64,000 nt of DNA from Bacillus gobiensis (GTDB lineage Bacteria; Bacillota; Bacilli; Bacillales; Bacillaceae). Each line of letters begins with the position of its first letter. Position 1 is the stretch's first letter. The notes under the pieces are model-generated. The model was not told the origin of the DNA and searched no databases. It saw only the letters and a list, made by a program, of their open reading frames with translations. Location of the stretch: assembly GCF_001278705.1 (NCBI RefSeq), contig NZ_CP012600.1, positions 4,533,588-4,597,587 on the forward strand, in the 5' to 3' direction. This document shows, one piece after another, positions 39,468 through 49,027 of this stretch. Made by a program: the position numbers and the translations under genes.

Positions 39468-39965
39468 TTAAAACGGTTTAGAAAGAGCTTTTTTAGCCAG
39501 ATTCACATCATTTTGGAGTAGTCTTTTCAAATCGTATGAAGGGTAATAACCCCTTTCATACATGTATTGATAAACTTTTGTATGCATATCTATTGCACCA
39601 ATTATCTGCTTTGTTAAAATCTGTTTTAATGCTGGTGTTGCTGTTTCAGTGATGGCAATAGAATAATTACGAACGGCCGTTTTGGATAAAGCCAACAAAT
39701 CACCCGCATAAAACGGTAGATTATCGTTACGCTCTTCTTCTCTTTCAGGGCGGGGCGCCATAGGATAAAAAGTAAGAAGTTCACGTATGTTATTACTCAA
39801 ATCATTTATAGCTTGTTTGTATATATCTTGCAATACTGGTTCGCTCACTTCAGGATACGCTGTTTTTAATTTCATAAGTCCGATCGATTGAAAAGCAACT
39901 AATTCATGAACTTCCAATGTCTCATGCCAGGCGAGGTGCTGGGGTGATTCATACGATTTACCCAT
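39468..39965 (-). CDS. spore coat protein, CotF family
   Basis: 165 residues. The openings [20 protein letters not shown] and LMKLK, and the helical C-terminal half, match CotF-type coat proteins of spore formers (B. subtilis CotF is about 160 aa). These form a four-helix ferritin-like bundle. AACAGGAGGAACATTG precedes the ATG. It is monocistronic and presumably made late in the mother cell; I could not identify a sigmaK promoter with confidence. Confidence 0.8.
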   Translation of the reverse strand: MGKSYESPQHLAWHETLEVHELVAFQSIGLMKLKTAYPEVSEPVLQDIYKQAINDLSNNIRELLTFYPMAPRPEREEERNDNLPFYAGDLLALSKTAVRNYSIAITETATPALKQILTKQIIGAIDMHTKVYQYMYERGYYPSYDLKRLLQNDVNLAKKALSKPF

Positions 39966-40134
39966 TTATCAATGTTCCTCCTGTTAAAAATATTCTTAAT
40001 AAACATATTCAGTAGGGGAATTATGGGACTTTGTCTCATTTCATTTGGGCTTTATTACCAATAATTTCATAGAGCGAGTAAAGTATTCGCTTCTTTGTTT
40101 CTATTTACTACGATTACCACGTGTGTATAAATTT

Positions 40135-41394
40135 TTAGTAATCAGAAAGACGATATGGTGATTTTTCCATTAGATTTTCTTCTTTTATGTTCTCACCTTT
40201 CTCTTTTTCAGGTTTTATGGCAAAGAACGCAAAAGTCGAGGCAATAAAGCTCGCAGCTGCTGAAATATAAAAAACCATGTTATGATCTGACTTCATTATG
40301 ATTGCATAGATTGGTGGACCAAGGGCTACGCCTACAAACCTCATTGAACTATATAATGACGTAATGGTTCCTCTCGCTTCTTTTTCTATTCCTTCCGTTA
40401 TCAAGGCATCCAGACAAGGCAGGGTGGTGCCTATCCCAATACCACTGATAAAAAGAATGCCTAGAAGAAAATAGATCTCATCGGTAAAGATGGCACTCAG
40501 TAAAGAGATACTGAGCAACAGACTACCACTAAAGGTCAGCCATTTCATTACGGTTTTATTCTGTCCTATTTTTTTCCCAGCAATATAGGAAGCAATGGAC
40601 AAAGCTAACAAAGGTATGGCGAGTACCAAGCCTTTTTGAATACCGGTTATACCGAACATTTCCTCGAGTGTGGTGGATAAATAGAACAAGATACCGAAGA
40701 GGACAAACATGATAATTCCACCAATCGAAAAAATGGCGACCAGCCACCTATTGTTGTATTTAAAGGTTTTTTTGAATGACTCTACAAAGTCATGAAACAA
40801 CGGAGGTTTTTTGTTATCTGCTTTAGGAACTTTGACCAAGAAAAAAACAAGAACAATAGAAACGATACAAAATAGTGGGATAAACCAAAACGGCAAGTGC
40901 CAGATCACTGAGGCTAATACAGCTCCTACAATAGGGCTTATGACTTTCCCGAATGTGTTACTGGTTTCAATGAGACCAAGGCCTGCACTAACTTCTTTTT
41001 CATTTTTAAACATATCTCCTACAAGAGGCAAAACCACCGGTGCTGCCCCTGCAGAGCCAATGCCTTGTAATAGACGTCCTAACAGTATGATCCAGTACGG
41101 ATCATTTATTTTCCATGCAGCCCATCCAGTCACAAGTCCTCCAATGCCTGTTATAATTAAACTGGGAATAATTACTTTTTTTCGTCCGATTCGATCAGAT
41201 AAGTATCCTGCAATAGGAATAAGAAGGATAGCAACAATGGAATACACCGTAATAATCATGGACACTTGAAAAGATGATATCTTAAGTTTTTTTTCAATTA
41301 AAGGCAAAACAGGTATAAGCATAGAATTCCCAAGGGTCATCACAAGCGGAATTGATGTAAGAGATATTAAATCTAACCTTTTTTTAGATTCCAT
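40135..41394 (-). CDS. MFS transporter, drug-efflux-like
   Basis: 419 residues, 12 helices. Loop 2-3 is GYLSDRIGRKKVI; motif C-like LGLIETSNTFGKVISPIVGA in helix 5 marks antiporters of the DHA1 efflux branch. The C-terminal tail is charged. Start at 41394 follows GGAGGACCAT; the longer frame uses TTG within that site. B. subtilis has a multidrug MFS gene (yfmO) in this neighbourhood, but I cannot show orthology. Confidence 0.78.
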   Translation of the reverse strand: MESKKRLDLISLTSIPLVMTLGNSMLIPVLPLIEKKLKISSFQVSMIITVYSIVAILLIPIAGYLSDRIGRKKVIIPSLIITGIGGLVTGWAAWKINDPYWIILLGRLLQGIGSAGAAPVVLPLVGDMFKNEKEVSAGLGLIETSNTFGKVISPIVGAVLASVIWHLPFWFIPLFCIVSIVLVFFLVKVPKADNKKPPLFHDFVESFKKTFKYNNRWLVAIFSIGGIIMFVLFGILFYLSTTLEEMFGITGIQKGLVLAIPLLALSIASYIAGKKIGQNKTVMKWLTFSGSLLLSISLLSAIFTDEIYFLLGILFISGIGIGTTLPCLDALITEGIEKEARGTITSLYSSMRFVGVALGPPIYAIIMKSDHNMVFYISAAASFIASTFAFFAIKPEKEKGENIKEENLMEKSPYRLSDY

Positions 41395-41841
41395 ATGGTC
41401 CTCCAATATGTACTTCGAATCACTCTAAATTAACATTCATAACGATTTGGATGTTGCAGAAAATAAAAGTAACCCCTTGACATGAGGATGGGTTGCTAAA
41501 GGTGGGTAACGCATATTTTTCTGTTATATTTCCTTGAATGTCTTCAAGATTTACAAAAGTATAACTGTCGTTCATTTCAATGCGTTTTGAGTTGTCGTTC
41601 CTGAGGTCATTGTATCTCGTTTTTGTATCTACATCTTGAACTCCTTCCCAAGAACACCTTTTTGTTTACCGTTATTTTACAATATTAGTATCTGTCTAAT
41701 GTTCCCTCCGGTTATCTTCTCCTAGTGGCATAAATTCATTCATTTCATATTAGTTTTCTTTGTTTTTCAAGATTAAACAAGGCTACATAACTTATGTTTG
41801 TCAAAATGTTTATGATCCGAGTTATTAGAAGGTCAGTGTTT
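41395..41841. other. gene-free stretch
   Basis: 447 bases without a supported gene. A weak hairpin (GTAACCCC...GGGTTGC, 41470-41496) is the only structure noted. Confidence 0.4.
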
Positions 41842-42702
41842 TTAATTAATATATCGTCCATAATCTGGGGTTGCGATCTGATCAAATTCCTTCACTAATT
41901 TTTCGAGTCCTTTTGCAAGTTCGTCTCCGGACACTGGTTGTCCGTGCCCTGTAATGGCCATTACAGGCTTTAATGCTTCTAATTTTTGAACGGATTTCTT
42001 CGCTGCACCCCAATCTGTCGTTAAATATCTCGGAGGGCCACTGACTTCTAACTCTTGAGTCAACACATTGAAAAGCGATTCTTGTTTCACCGTAACAAAA
42101 GCATCACCCGCAATGAGGCAATGGTCCTTTTCTCGGAATAGCGAAATGTGACCAGGTGAATGTCCAGGTGTATGGATCCATTGCCAACCAGACATATATG
42201 GAATACTGCCATCGGAAGGAATAGCCTCTACATGATTTCCCAAGTCGATAGGTTCAGTCGGAAATAACGGTGATATTTTCGCAACTAGTCCTCCTTCAAC
42301 TGATCCATCAGGTTCTGGATAACTTAATTTCTCCGTTAGATAGGGTAATTCTGCCTCGTGAGCAAACACGGGTATATCCCATTTCTGAACCAAATCCACC
42401 ACTGCCCCAACGTGATCAAAATGTCCATGTGTCAGTATAATCGCTTTCGGCTTGTTATTTTCACCAAATCGCTCTTTTGCAGCATCTAGAATATGGTTGA
42501 CCGATTCGGGCATTCCTGTATCAATTAAAACCCATTCATTTGGTTTTTCAGGACTTCCCACAAAACATAAATTGACAATCTGATTCGTATAACAATAAAG
42601 ATCCTGCATTACAATTTGTCCCATACCACTTCTGAGGGAGGTCAAAGGCATGAATTTATTTTCCATGGTGTCCCTCATATCATCTTGCAAGTTTTTGTCC
42701 AT
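41842..42702 (-). CDS. MBL-fold metallo-hydrolase
   Basis: 286 residues with the metallo-beta-lactamase fold. The zinc motif HxHxDH is HGHFDH; further ligands are His in HTPGHSPGH, Asp in IAGDAF and His in TGHGQPV. This resembles the glyoxalase II or lactonase-like hydrolases of the superfamily. AGAAGGGAACATTC precedes the ATG. Substrate not evident; no partner gene. Confidence 0.82.
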   Translation of the reverse strand: MDKNLQDDMRDTMENKFMPLTSLRSGMGQIVMQDLYCYTNQIVNLCFVGSPEKPNEWVLIDTGMPESVNHILDAAKERFGENNKPKAIILTHGHFDHVGAVVDLVQKWDIPVFAHEAELPYLTEKLSYPEPDGSVEGGLVAKISPLFPTEPIDLGNHVEAIPSDGSIPYMSGWQWIHTPGHSPGHISLFREKDHCLIAGDAFVTVKQESLFNVLTQELEVSGPPRYLTTDWGAAKKSVQKLEALKPVMAITGHGQPVSGDELAKGLEKLVKEFDQIATPDYGRYIN

Positions 42703-42999
42703 GAATGTTCCCTTCTTCCTCGATCGTTGTATTTCTCCGTAATATATAGTATTGCGGTTTCAAAACGACTTATATACAATCGTCCTCACGTTGGAAAAAA
42801 TTAGAGTGCTCATTTTCTTTGTTAATTTCTTTTTATTTTTTGTCTCTGAGGTTGCACTAGCTAAATATCAGTCCCATCTTAAGCATATAGAGCATTTATA
42901 GTGTGATCTTCAAAGTTAGGGCATTGAAGCCACAAAAGCGAGCACTATGAACAAAGAGGTAAAATGAAAAAATATTAAAGATTTAAATGGGCTATATAT
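42703..42999. other. gene-free stretch
   Basis: About 300 bases with no supported gene, leading into the putative sigmaB promoter of the KGG-repeat gene. Confidence 0.35.
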
Positions 43000-43025
43000 G
43001 TTTTATTCAATTCATACGTGGTAAC
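43000..43025 (+). promoter_or_regulatory. candidate sigmaB promoter of the KGG-repeat gene
   Basis: GTTTTA, 14-base spacer, GGTAAC compares with the sigmaB pattern GTTTAA-N12-14-GGGTAT. The product is a stress-type protein, which fits. Confidence 0.4.
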
Positions 43026-43060
43026 AACAAAATATAACAAAAATTAAGGAGGTAAGAAAA

Positions 43061-43246
43061 ATGGCAAACAATAATGATAACAAAATGAGTCGTGAAGAAG
43101 CAGGCAGAAAAGGTGGGGAACAAACGAGTAAGAATCACGATAAAGAATTCTATCAAGATATTGGAGAAAAAGGCGGAGAGCAAACAAGCAAGAACCACGA
43201 TAAAGAACATTATGAGGAAATAGGCCGTAAAGGCGGTAGCAAATAA
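43061..43246 (+). CDS. small KGG-repeat stress protein (GsiB/YciG-like)
   Basis: 61 hydrophilic residues made of near-identical repeats, each of the form GxKGGEQTSKNHDKEFYQDI, with three Gly-Gly turns. This is the stress-induced repeat found in GsiB and YciG, thought to be disordered and protective. TAAGGAGGTAAGAAAA gives a very strong ribosome binding site, so high output is expected. A hairpin terminator follows directly. Confidence 0.88.
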   Translation: MANNNDNKMSREEAGRKGGEQTSKNHDKEFYQDIGEKGGEQTSKNHDKEHYEEIGRKGGSK

Positions 43247-43266
43247 AGAAAAGCAAATTAAAGTGT

Positions 43267-43305
43267 AAACTAAACTGTGGAAGTGAGTTCCACAGTTTAG
43301 TTTTT
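43267..43305 (+). terminator. terminator after the KGG-repeat gene
   Basis: AACTAAACTGTGGAA / TTCCACAGTTTAGTT with a 5-base loop and T-run. Its left arm closely matches the left end of the IS256 relict at 50374. Confidence 0.9.
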
Positions 43306-43473
43306 ATTTCTAGATTTATTCCAGCTTTCGAAAAGTGACCAGTATTGTATGAAGTTCGTTGATATTGGGGATAAAGAAAAGAAATTCCACGAAGAAAAAC
43401 GGAATGTATTCGGAGTATACCCGTTTTTTGTTATAATAGATGGTAATCTATTATATAAAAGTTGGGGATATAA

Positions 43474-43718
43474 ATGGTCTTAATTATTATGCTGCTTGGG
43501 CAAGCTGGCTATATATATTTAGCGCCGTTATTTCCGAAAAATTTAAAAATGTATGAATACACTTATTTAGCGATTTATTTAAGCTATTAATAGTTCTTAC
43601 CTATACGAATAAAATTGCGATAACCGAGAGTATATTAACATTGATTGCTTTGTTCGTTTATTCACCAATATTTATGAAAATTTTAAAAAGAAGTGGTAAA
43701 AAAAGAAACAGTATATAG
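43474..43718 (+). pseudogene. small membrane protein with a frameshift
   Basis: ATG 43474 begins MVLIIMLLGQAGYIYLAPLF and stops at 43590. Shifting one frame near 43584 continues as LLIVLTYTNKIAITESILTL to a stop at 43718, giving about 81 residues with two to three hydrophobic segments and a basic tail. Family not recognised. A further short frame upstream (43350-43482) ends YPFFVIIDGNLLYKSWGYK, which resembles the end of a thioredoxin-like protein, so this 400-base gap seems full of decayed genes. Confidence 0.4.
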
Positions 43719-43731
43719 ACTCAACAAGATG

Positions 43732-43754
43732 AAGGCCGTTTAACGGCCTTTTTT
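43732..43754 (+). terminator. terminator-like hairpin
   Basis: AAGGCCGTTTAACGGCCTT followed by four more T; near-duplicate of the yfmL terminator. Confidence 0.85.
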
Positions 43755-43826
43755 CTATGCCTGGGAAAAAAGGAATGGATTGAAAAATAGAGAATGGTTT
43801 ATCAAACAAATTTTCGAGGTGAGATC

Positions 43827-44177
43827 ATGCCCCCAATTTTAAATCAAATCGGCACAGTGTTTATCCCTGTACGTGATATTGAAAAAGCGAGAAGCTGGTA
43901 TTGTGACATTCTTGGCTTGCCTGAAGATGGTGATATTCTCCATGGCCACTTGTATGTTCTGCCCATGGTTGGAACAAGTATCGTATTGGACAGCAAGATT
44001 TTTTCAGAGGATGTGGTGTTTAAAAAGCCTCTCTTTCATTTAAACACAAACGATATCAAGGAAGCCTATCAATATATGAAGAATAAACAGGTTGAATTAG
44101 CATCTAGTATCGAGCATGACCATTGGTTTAATTTTAAAGATCCGGACGGGAACCATTTAATGGTTTGTAAGTGTTAA
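43827..44177 (+). CDS. VOC-family (glyoxalase/bleomycin-resistance-like) protein
   Basis: 116 residues with one VOC module: IGTVFIPVRDIEKARSWYCD at the start, GHLYVLPM in the middle and WFNFKDPDGNHLMVCK at the end. Start at 43827 follows GAGGTGAGATC; the frame opens earlier at 43794 without a site. Metal ligands are partly kept (His in HLNTND, Glu/His near EHDHW). Function unknown. Confidence 0.8.
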   Translation: MPPILNQIGTVFIPVRDIEKARSWYCDILGLPEDGDILHGHLYVLPMVGTSIVLDSKIFSEDVVFKKPLFHLNTNDIKEAYQYMKNKQVELASSIEHDHWFNFKDPDGNHLMVCKC

Positions 44178-44233
44178 GCGATAAGAAGCTGCCGCATGCA
44201 GTCTCTTTATTTCTCCTGAAAAAGCAGCCAAAT

Positions 44234-44258
44234 GTTTATTCATAAAAATCGCGGGTAA
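44234..44258 (+). promoter_or_regulatory. sigmaB promoter of yflT
   Basis: GTTTAT, 13-base spacer, GGGTAA; a close fit to the sigmaB consensus, 37 bases before the ATG. B. subtilis YflT belongs to the sigmaB regulon. Confidence 0.7.
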
Positions 44259-44294
44259 ACAAAAAGTAGAATCATAAACAAGGAGGAATAGATT

Positions 44295-44642
44295 ATGAAA
44301 CCCGTAGTAAGAGAATATACAAATGACGAAAAGCTTATTCAGGATGTTGAAGAATTAAAGCGCTTAGGAGTCAATAGGGAGGATATCTATGTTCTCTCCC
44401 ATGATGATGACAGAACGAATAGAGTTGCTACACATGCGAATGCCAATACGATTGGCGCTGCTGAAACAGGGCTGGCCGATGCAGTCGGCAACATTTTTAG
44501 CAAAAAAGGCGATGAACTTCGTAATAAAATGTATGATATTGGATTTTCCGAAGCGGAATCAGCTAGCTTTGAAGAAAGGCTAGATGAAGGTAAACTGCTG
44601 TTGTTTGTTACGGATAATGAAAAAGCAAGTCTGTGGTCTTAA
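44295..44642 (+). CDS. yflT: general stress protein YflT (17M-like)
   Basis: 115 residues of the heat-induced stress protein YflT family: PVVREYTNDEKLIQDVEELK, then LGVNREDIYVLSHDDDRTNR, and an acidic C-terminus (EERLDEGKLLLFV). AAGGAGGAATAGATT precedes the ATG. A good sigmaB promoter lies upstream and a terminator follows, so it is a one-gene stress unit. Molecular role unknown. Confidence 0.87.
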   Translation: MKPVVREYTNDEKLIQDVEELKRLGVNREDIYVLSHDDDRTNRVATHANANTIGAAETGLADAVGNIFSKKGDELRNKMYDIGFSEAESASFEERLDEGKLLLFVTDNEKASLWS

Positions 44643-44650
44643 TAACAGAT

Positions 44651-44681
44651 AAAGCTTCCTCTTTAAAGGGGAAGCTTTTTT
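44651..44681 (+). terminator. terminator after yflT
   Basis: AAGCTTCC / GGAAGCTT with six T. Confidence 0.88.
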
Positions 44682-44823
44682 AATGCAATGAATCATATTG
44701 ACTATTGGTCTATCAATTCTATGTTTTCGTATACCAATAGTTTCGTTTTTGAAAAAAGGAGACAAATCTATTCTCACTTTCTTTATAATGAAATAGATAG
44801 AGAGAGAGGAGAGTGGTGAGCAA

Positions 44824-46464
44824 GTGAAAACGAAGAAAATTGAATTTATAGCAGCTGCATCCCTTTTATTTAGTGGAATAGGAATCTCTCAAACAGTCCA
44901 AGCTGAAACGCCGTATTATGGAAAAAACTATTCCCAGCCTGAACAGGTATTAAAGCTTTACCCTGATCCGAAAGAAACATTTCAAACTCCTGCTTTCGTT
45001 AAAGAAGGCGATGAATTTACGACACAGGAAGAAATGATAGAGTACTTACATACCATTGCAGATAAAAGTCCGTATGTATCGATTAAAAATATCGGCGCAT
45101 CACTTGAAAACAGAGACATACCAGCTCTTTATTTTACAAAAGACAAGAGGATCCACTCGATATCGAATAAACCGCTTGTTTGGCTTCAAGCCCAGATTCA
45201 CGGAAATGAACCGGCGAGTGGAGAATCAGCGCTTGCGATAGCTGAAAAGCTTGCCGGTGACTACGGAGAAAACATTCTAGATAAAATCAATGTCATTATC
45301 GTTCCGAGAATAAACCCTGATGGATCCTATGCGTTTAACAGGAGGCTTGCAAGCGGGCTCGATGGAAACCGGGACCATGTCAAGCTTGATTCGGCAGAGG
45401 TACAGGCCGTCCACAGAGAATTTAATAGATATTCTCCAGAGGTTGTCATTGATGCCCATGAATATAGCATTGGTGAGAATTCTTTTGCAGAAATTGGTTC
45501 AGAAGGTGCTTTGAAATATCATGATCTGCTAATTCTCTCGGGGAAAAATTTAAACATTCCTGAAAAAATTCGCAGCACGTCAGATGATTTATATATTCAT
45601 TCTGTAATGGAAAAGCTGAAAGACGAAGGATTTTCCAGTGATCCGTATTATACGACGAGCGGTTCAGACGAAAATGGAGCAATCAATATTTACGAAGGCG
45701 GAACAGAAGCCAGAATTGGGCGAAATGCCATCGGGCTGCAGCCTGCGCTCTCTTTTTTAGTAGAAAGCAGAGGGATCGGCATTGGCCGTGAGAACTTTGC
45801 CCGCAGGGTTGGAGCACAAGTAACGACTCATGAAGAAATTCTTAATCTGACTGCCGAGCATGCTGATCAAATCAAAAAGCTGGTCACTTATGAACGATTT
45901 AATCTGATAGCTAAAGGTCTTAATCCTAATGATCAAGATGATGTGGTGATCAAAAGCGAGTTTGCCGATCCAAAGGAAGACACATTAAAATTGGTTGATA
46001 TTGCTGAAGGACATGTCATTGATGCACCTGTCCAATACTATAGCGCCACAGATGCAAAAGCAACATTAACAAGAAAAAGACCAACGGCTTATCTCGTTCT
46101 GCCTGGACATGAGGAAGTTGAAGAAAAGCTGGCTGTCCAAGGAGTAAAAGGCTATACTCTTCATAAGAAAATGAAATTGCCTGTTGAAGCATTTCAAGTC
46201 ACTTCAAAAGAACAAGACGGTATAACAGAAGGCCGGCCAGTGATCAATATAGCGACAGAGCTTGTTAATGAACAGAGGGAATTTCCAAAGGGAACGAAGA
46301 TCTATTTTACTTCCCAGCAGCAAAACGGATTGCTGTCGATTTCATTGGAGCCTGAATCCATTGACAGCTACGTCAGTACGGGATTCATCCCATCTGAAGC
46401 AGGACAAACCTTGCCAGTTTATCGATTTGTACTCGACAGGAAAGCATTGAACATCAACGAATAA
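44824..46464 (+). CDS. secreted M14-family zinc carboxypeptidase
   Basis: 546 residues with a signal peptide ending near TVQAETP. Zinc ligands are His and Glu in QIHGNEPASGE and the third His in VIDAHEY; the substrate Arg/Asn pair lies in NRDHVK, and the catalytic Glu is probably in LVESRGIG. The C-terminal 150 residues form an extra domain. GTG start at 44824 with GAGGAGAG about 10 bases upstream. Expected to trim peptides or cell-wall peptides outside the cell. Not part of the yfl set in B. subtilis as I recall it, so probably inserted. Confidence 0.85.
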   Translation: MKTKKIEFIAAASLLFSGIGISQTVQAETPYYGKNYSQPEQVLKLYPDPKETFQTPAFVKEGDEFTTQEEMIEYLHTIADKSPYVSIKNIGASLENRDIPALYFTKDKRIHSISNKPLVWLQAQIHGNEPASGESALAIAEKLAGDYGENILDKINVIIVPRINPDGSYAFNRRLASGLDGNRDHVKLDSAEVQAVHREFNRYSPEVVIDAHEYSIGENSFAEIGSEGALKYHDLLILSGKNLNIPEKIRSTSDDLYIHSVMEKLKDEGFSSDPYYTTSGSDENGAINIYEGGTEARIGRNAIGLQPALSFLVESRGIGIGRENFARRVGAQVTTHEEILNLTAEHADQIKKLVTYERFNLIAKGLNPNDQDDVVIKSEFADPKEDTLKLVDIAEGHVIDAPVQYYSATDAKATLTRKRPTAYLVLPGHEEVEEKLAVQGVKGYTLHKKMKLPVEAFQVTSKEQDGITEGRPVINIATELVNEQREFPKGTKIYFTSQQQNGLLSISLEPESIDSYVSTGFIPSEAGQTLPVYRFVLDRKALNINE

Positions 46465-46466
46465 CC

Positions 46467-46505
46467 AAAAAATCCTCCATCAAAAATATTGAGGAGGATT
46501 TTTTC
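46467..46505 (+). terminator. terminator after the M14 peptidase
   Basis: AATCCTCC / GGAGGATT with a 14-base loop and a T-run. Confidence 0.88.
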
Positions 46506-46641
46506 TATTGCATTTCATTTACGCATACTGTAATATTATATATTGATTCATATACCGGTGGTAAAAATACTTATAATTATCTATTATAAGTATAGCGCAT
46601 AATTATTATGGTGTCAACACTTTTTTGAAAGGAAGGTTTTT

Positions 46642-47241
46642 ATGGACAATCAAAAGGGCTGGCAGGAGGAACAAAGCTATTTAAACGAAGTATTGCGCGT
46701 CATTGAGGGAAAAGGATTGGATCTGAACGAAAGAGCTGGCACATTAAAGGAAGATGTTTTAGGCATCAAAAAAACCTTTTGGGATGATGTGACGCTGAAT
46801 TTTGAGGATGCAGAGGAAGCATTAGAAACGATGACCAGCGTCAAGCAGCAAACGGAATTCCTTTCGGAAAGAGAAAGAAGCCATAAGCAAATTGAGAACG
46901 AATTGAAAGCACTGGATCGGGTGAAGCGAACGCCTTATTTCGGACGTGTCGACTTTCTCGAAGACGGTGACCAGTCAAAAGACGTGATTTATATAGGAAT
47001 CCATTCCGTGATGGATGAAAAGGATGAAAACTTTATCATTTACGATTGGAGGGCTCCAATCTCCAGTCTTTATTATAATTACTCGCCGGGAAAAGCGATG
47101 TATACAGCTCCAAAGGAAACGATAACCGGAGAAATGCTCTTGAAAAGGCAATACGTCATTAAAAACGGGAAGCTTCAATCCATGTTTGATGCAGAAGTGA
47201 CAATCGGCGATGCATTGCTTCACGCGCGGATGAAAAAATGA
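46642..47241 (+). CDS. helD: HelD-like RNA polymerase-recycling ATPase, N-terminal part
   Basis: 199 residues matching the first quarter of HelD: a long helical arm (WQEEQSYLNEVLRVIEGKG and onward), then RTPYFGRVDF and YDWRAPISSLYYNY, the 1A-domain entry. The frame ends ARMKK-stop at a run of six A (47233-47238). The rest continues in the next frame, overlapping by ATGA. In B. subtilis HelD is one chain of 774 residues that releases stalled RNA polymerase from DNA. One more A would join the two frames; compared with relatives a few residues before the junction also seem to be missing. Confidence 0.82.
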   Translation: MDNQKGWQEEQSYLNEVLRVIEGKGLDLNERAGTLKEDVLGIKKTFWDDVTLNFEDAEEALETMTSVKQQTEFLSERERSHKQIENELKALDRVKRTPYFGRVDFLEDGDQSKDVIYIGIHSVMDEKDENFIIYDWRAPISSLYYNYSPGKAMYTAPKETITGEMLLKRQYVIKNGKLQSMFDAEVTIGDALLHARMKK

Positions 47242-48890
47242 AGAGTATCGTGTCTACCATCCAACGGGAGCAAAACGAAATTATCCGTAATGAGAAAGCA
47301 GATTTATTGATTGTCCAGGGTGCTGCAGGAAGCGGGAAAACCTCTGCTGCCCTTCAACGGGTAGCTTATTTGCTGTACAGGTACAGAGGAGAAATCCAAT
47401 CGGAAAACATCATGCTTTTTTCACCCAATTTTTTATTTAACAGCTATGTGTCGACCGTGCTTCCGGAGCTCGGCGAGGAAAATATGGAGCAAACGACCTT
47501 TCAGGAATATACCAACAAGAGGCTCGGCCGTGAATTCGACCTTGAAGGGCCATTTGAGCAAACAGAATATATGATTACCGCTGAAGGGGATAACAATTAT
47601 CGCACAAGAAGAGCGGCCATTGAGTACAAGGCAAGTAACGAATTCATTTCACATCTTGATCAATACATCAAGCAACTTTCAGAATCAGGGATGATCTTCC
47701 GTAATATTTCATTCAGAGGCGCTGTTCTTATTTCTTCTGAAGAGATCGGCTCCTACTTTTACTCATTAGACAAAAATATTTCAATACCGAATCGTATCAC
47801 ATTAACCTCCGAATGGCTTTTGAAAAAAGTGAAAAAAGAAGAATTGAAGGAAAGAGAAAGAAATTGGGTCATCGATGAAATCGCTCTACTATCAAAGGAA
47901 GATTACCTGAACGTTTACAAGAAATTGCAGGAAAAAGGGTACGATGAAGACTCATTTGAATTTGCCAAGGCAGAGGAGCGTCTGATGGCAAAGCAAGTGG
48001 TTGGCCAGTATTTTAAACCGATTCGAAAAGCGATCAGGCTGTTACGGTTTCTTGACATCAAATCGATTTACATCCAGTTTTTTGAACAGGAAAAGACTGA
48101 AATCGGTGCAATTACGGTCGAAAATCTTAAAAAGAACAAATTGTATTATGAAGATACGACACCTTATCTATATTTAAATGATTTACTAAAGGGTTCAAAG
48201 AAGAATACCGCCATTCGCCACTTGTTTATTGACGAGGCTCAGGATTATTCAGCCTTTCAGCTCGCTTATCTCAGACAGCTGTTTCCTTCAAGTAAGTGGA
48301 CGGTTCTTGGCGATTTCAATCAAACTGTCTTCGCTCACAGCATAAAAAGAGACTCATTGCTTGCAGGTGAATTATTTAATTTTAAACAAGCAGAAAGATT
48401 AACGCTGAAAAAAACGTATCGTTCCACGAAGGAAATTACAAAGTTTACGAGTCGAATTATCAAAGGGGAATTTGAGATCAAGCCGTTTAATCGTTCAGGG
48501 AAAGAACCTGTGGTCACCGTTTTTGAATCAAACGAACAAATGATCAAATCGATCGCAGATACGCTTACCCGGATGAATAAAAAACATACGAGCATTGCTG
48601 TTATTTGTAAGTCCGCACAGGATAGCCAAAAAGCATTTTCAGAGCTTAAACCGTTTATTGATCTAAAATTAATTGACAATGAAAAAACCGCTTTTGAAAA
48701 AGGAATCATCGTCATTCCAGTGTACCTGGCAAAAGGGATTGAGTTCGATGCGGTCGTTATTTATAACGCATCTGATCAAAGCTATTCCAGCTGGTATGAT
48801 TCCCGTCTGCTTTATACAGCTTGTACAAGGGCGATGCATGAGCTGGAACTTTTCAGCGCAGGGGAGCCAAGTCGTTTTCTTCCGCAATAA
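47238..48890 (+). CDS. helD: HelD-like ATPase, motor part
   Basis: 550 residues carrying the superfamily 1 motor: Walker A VQGAAGSGKTSAALQRVAYL, Walker B LFIDEAQDYSAFQL, LGDFNQTVF, KTYRSTKEI, and the C-terminal motif LYTACTRAMHELEL. It starts at ATG 47238 inside the A-run that ends the N-terminal part, with no ribosome binding site of its own beyond the coding sequence. Either it is made by reinitiation or slippage on the A-run, or the gene is broken, or the assembly has lost one A. Confidence 0.85.
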   Translation: MKSIVSTIQREQNEIIRNEKADLLIVQGAAGSGKTSAALQRVAYLLYRYRGEIQSENIMLFSPNFLFNSYVSTVLPELGEENMEQTTFQEYTNKRLGREFDLEGPFEQTEYMITAEGDNNYRTRRAAIEYKASNEFISHLDQYIKQLSESGMIFRNISFRGAVLISSEEIGSYFYSLDKNISIPNRITLTSEWLLKKVKKEELKERERNWVIDEIALLSKEDYLNVYKKLQEKGYDEDSFEFAKAEERLMAKQVVGQYFKPIRKAIRLLRFLDIKSIYIQFFEQEKTEIGAITVENLKKNKLYYEDTTPYLYLNDLLKGSKKNTAIRHLFIDEAQDYSAFQLAYLRQLFPSSKWTVLGDFNQTVFAHSIKRDSLLAGELFNFKQAERLTLKKTYRSTKEITKFTSRIIKGEFEIKPFNRSGKEPVVTVFESNEQMIKSIADTLTRMNKKHTSIAVICKSAQDSQKAFSELKPFIDLKLIDNEKTAFEKGIIVIPVYLAKGIEFDAVVIYNASDQSYSSWYDSRLLYTACTRAMHELELFSAGEPSRFLPQ

Positions 48891-48895
48891 ACGAT

Positions 48896-48947
48896 AACCC
48901 GAATATAGAGCACAAAAGAGAAAGTGCTCTATATTCGGGTTTTTTTA
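48896..48947 (+). terminator. terminator after helD
   Basis: Perfect 18-bp stem beginning AACCCGAATATAGAGCAC with a 10-base loop and seven T. Confidence 0.93.
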
Positions 48948-49027
48948 ATCTGTGCTTCCAAAATGATGTAATCATAATTTTAAACGATAGGAAAAATAAT
49001 AACGAAAAGGATAGGAAGGTGATGATA

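Noticed and set aside
40811..41269. 152-residue plus-strand frame inside the MFS gene
   Set aside because: It is antisense to a well-conserved transporter, has no ribosome binding site and shows no family signature.
48950..49010. SigmaG promoter for splAB
   Set aside because: Expected from biology, but no pair of elements with correct spacing stood out clearly.
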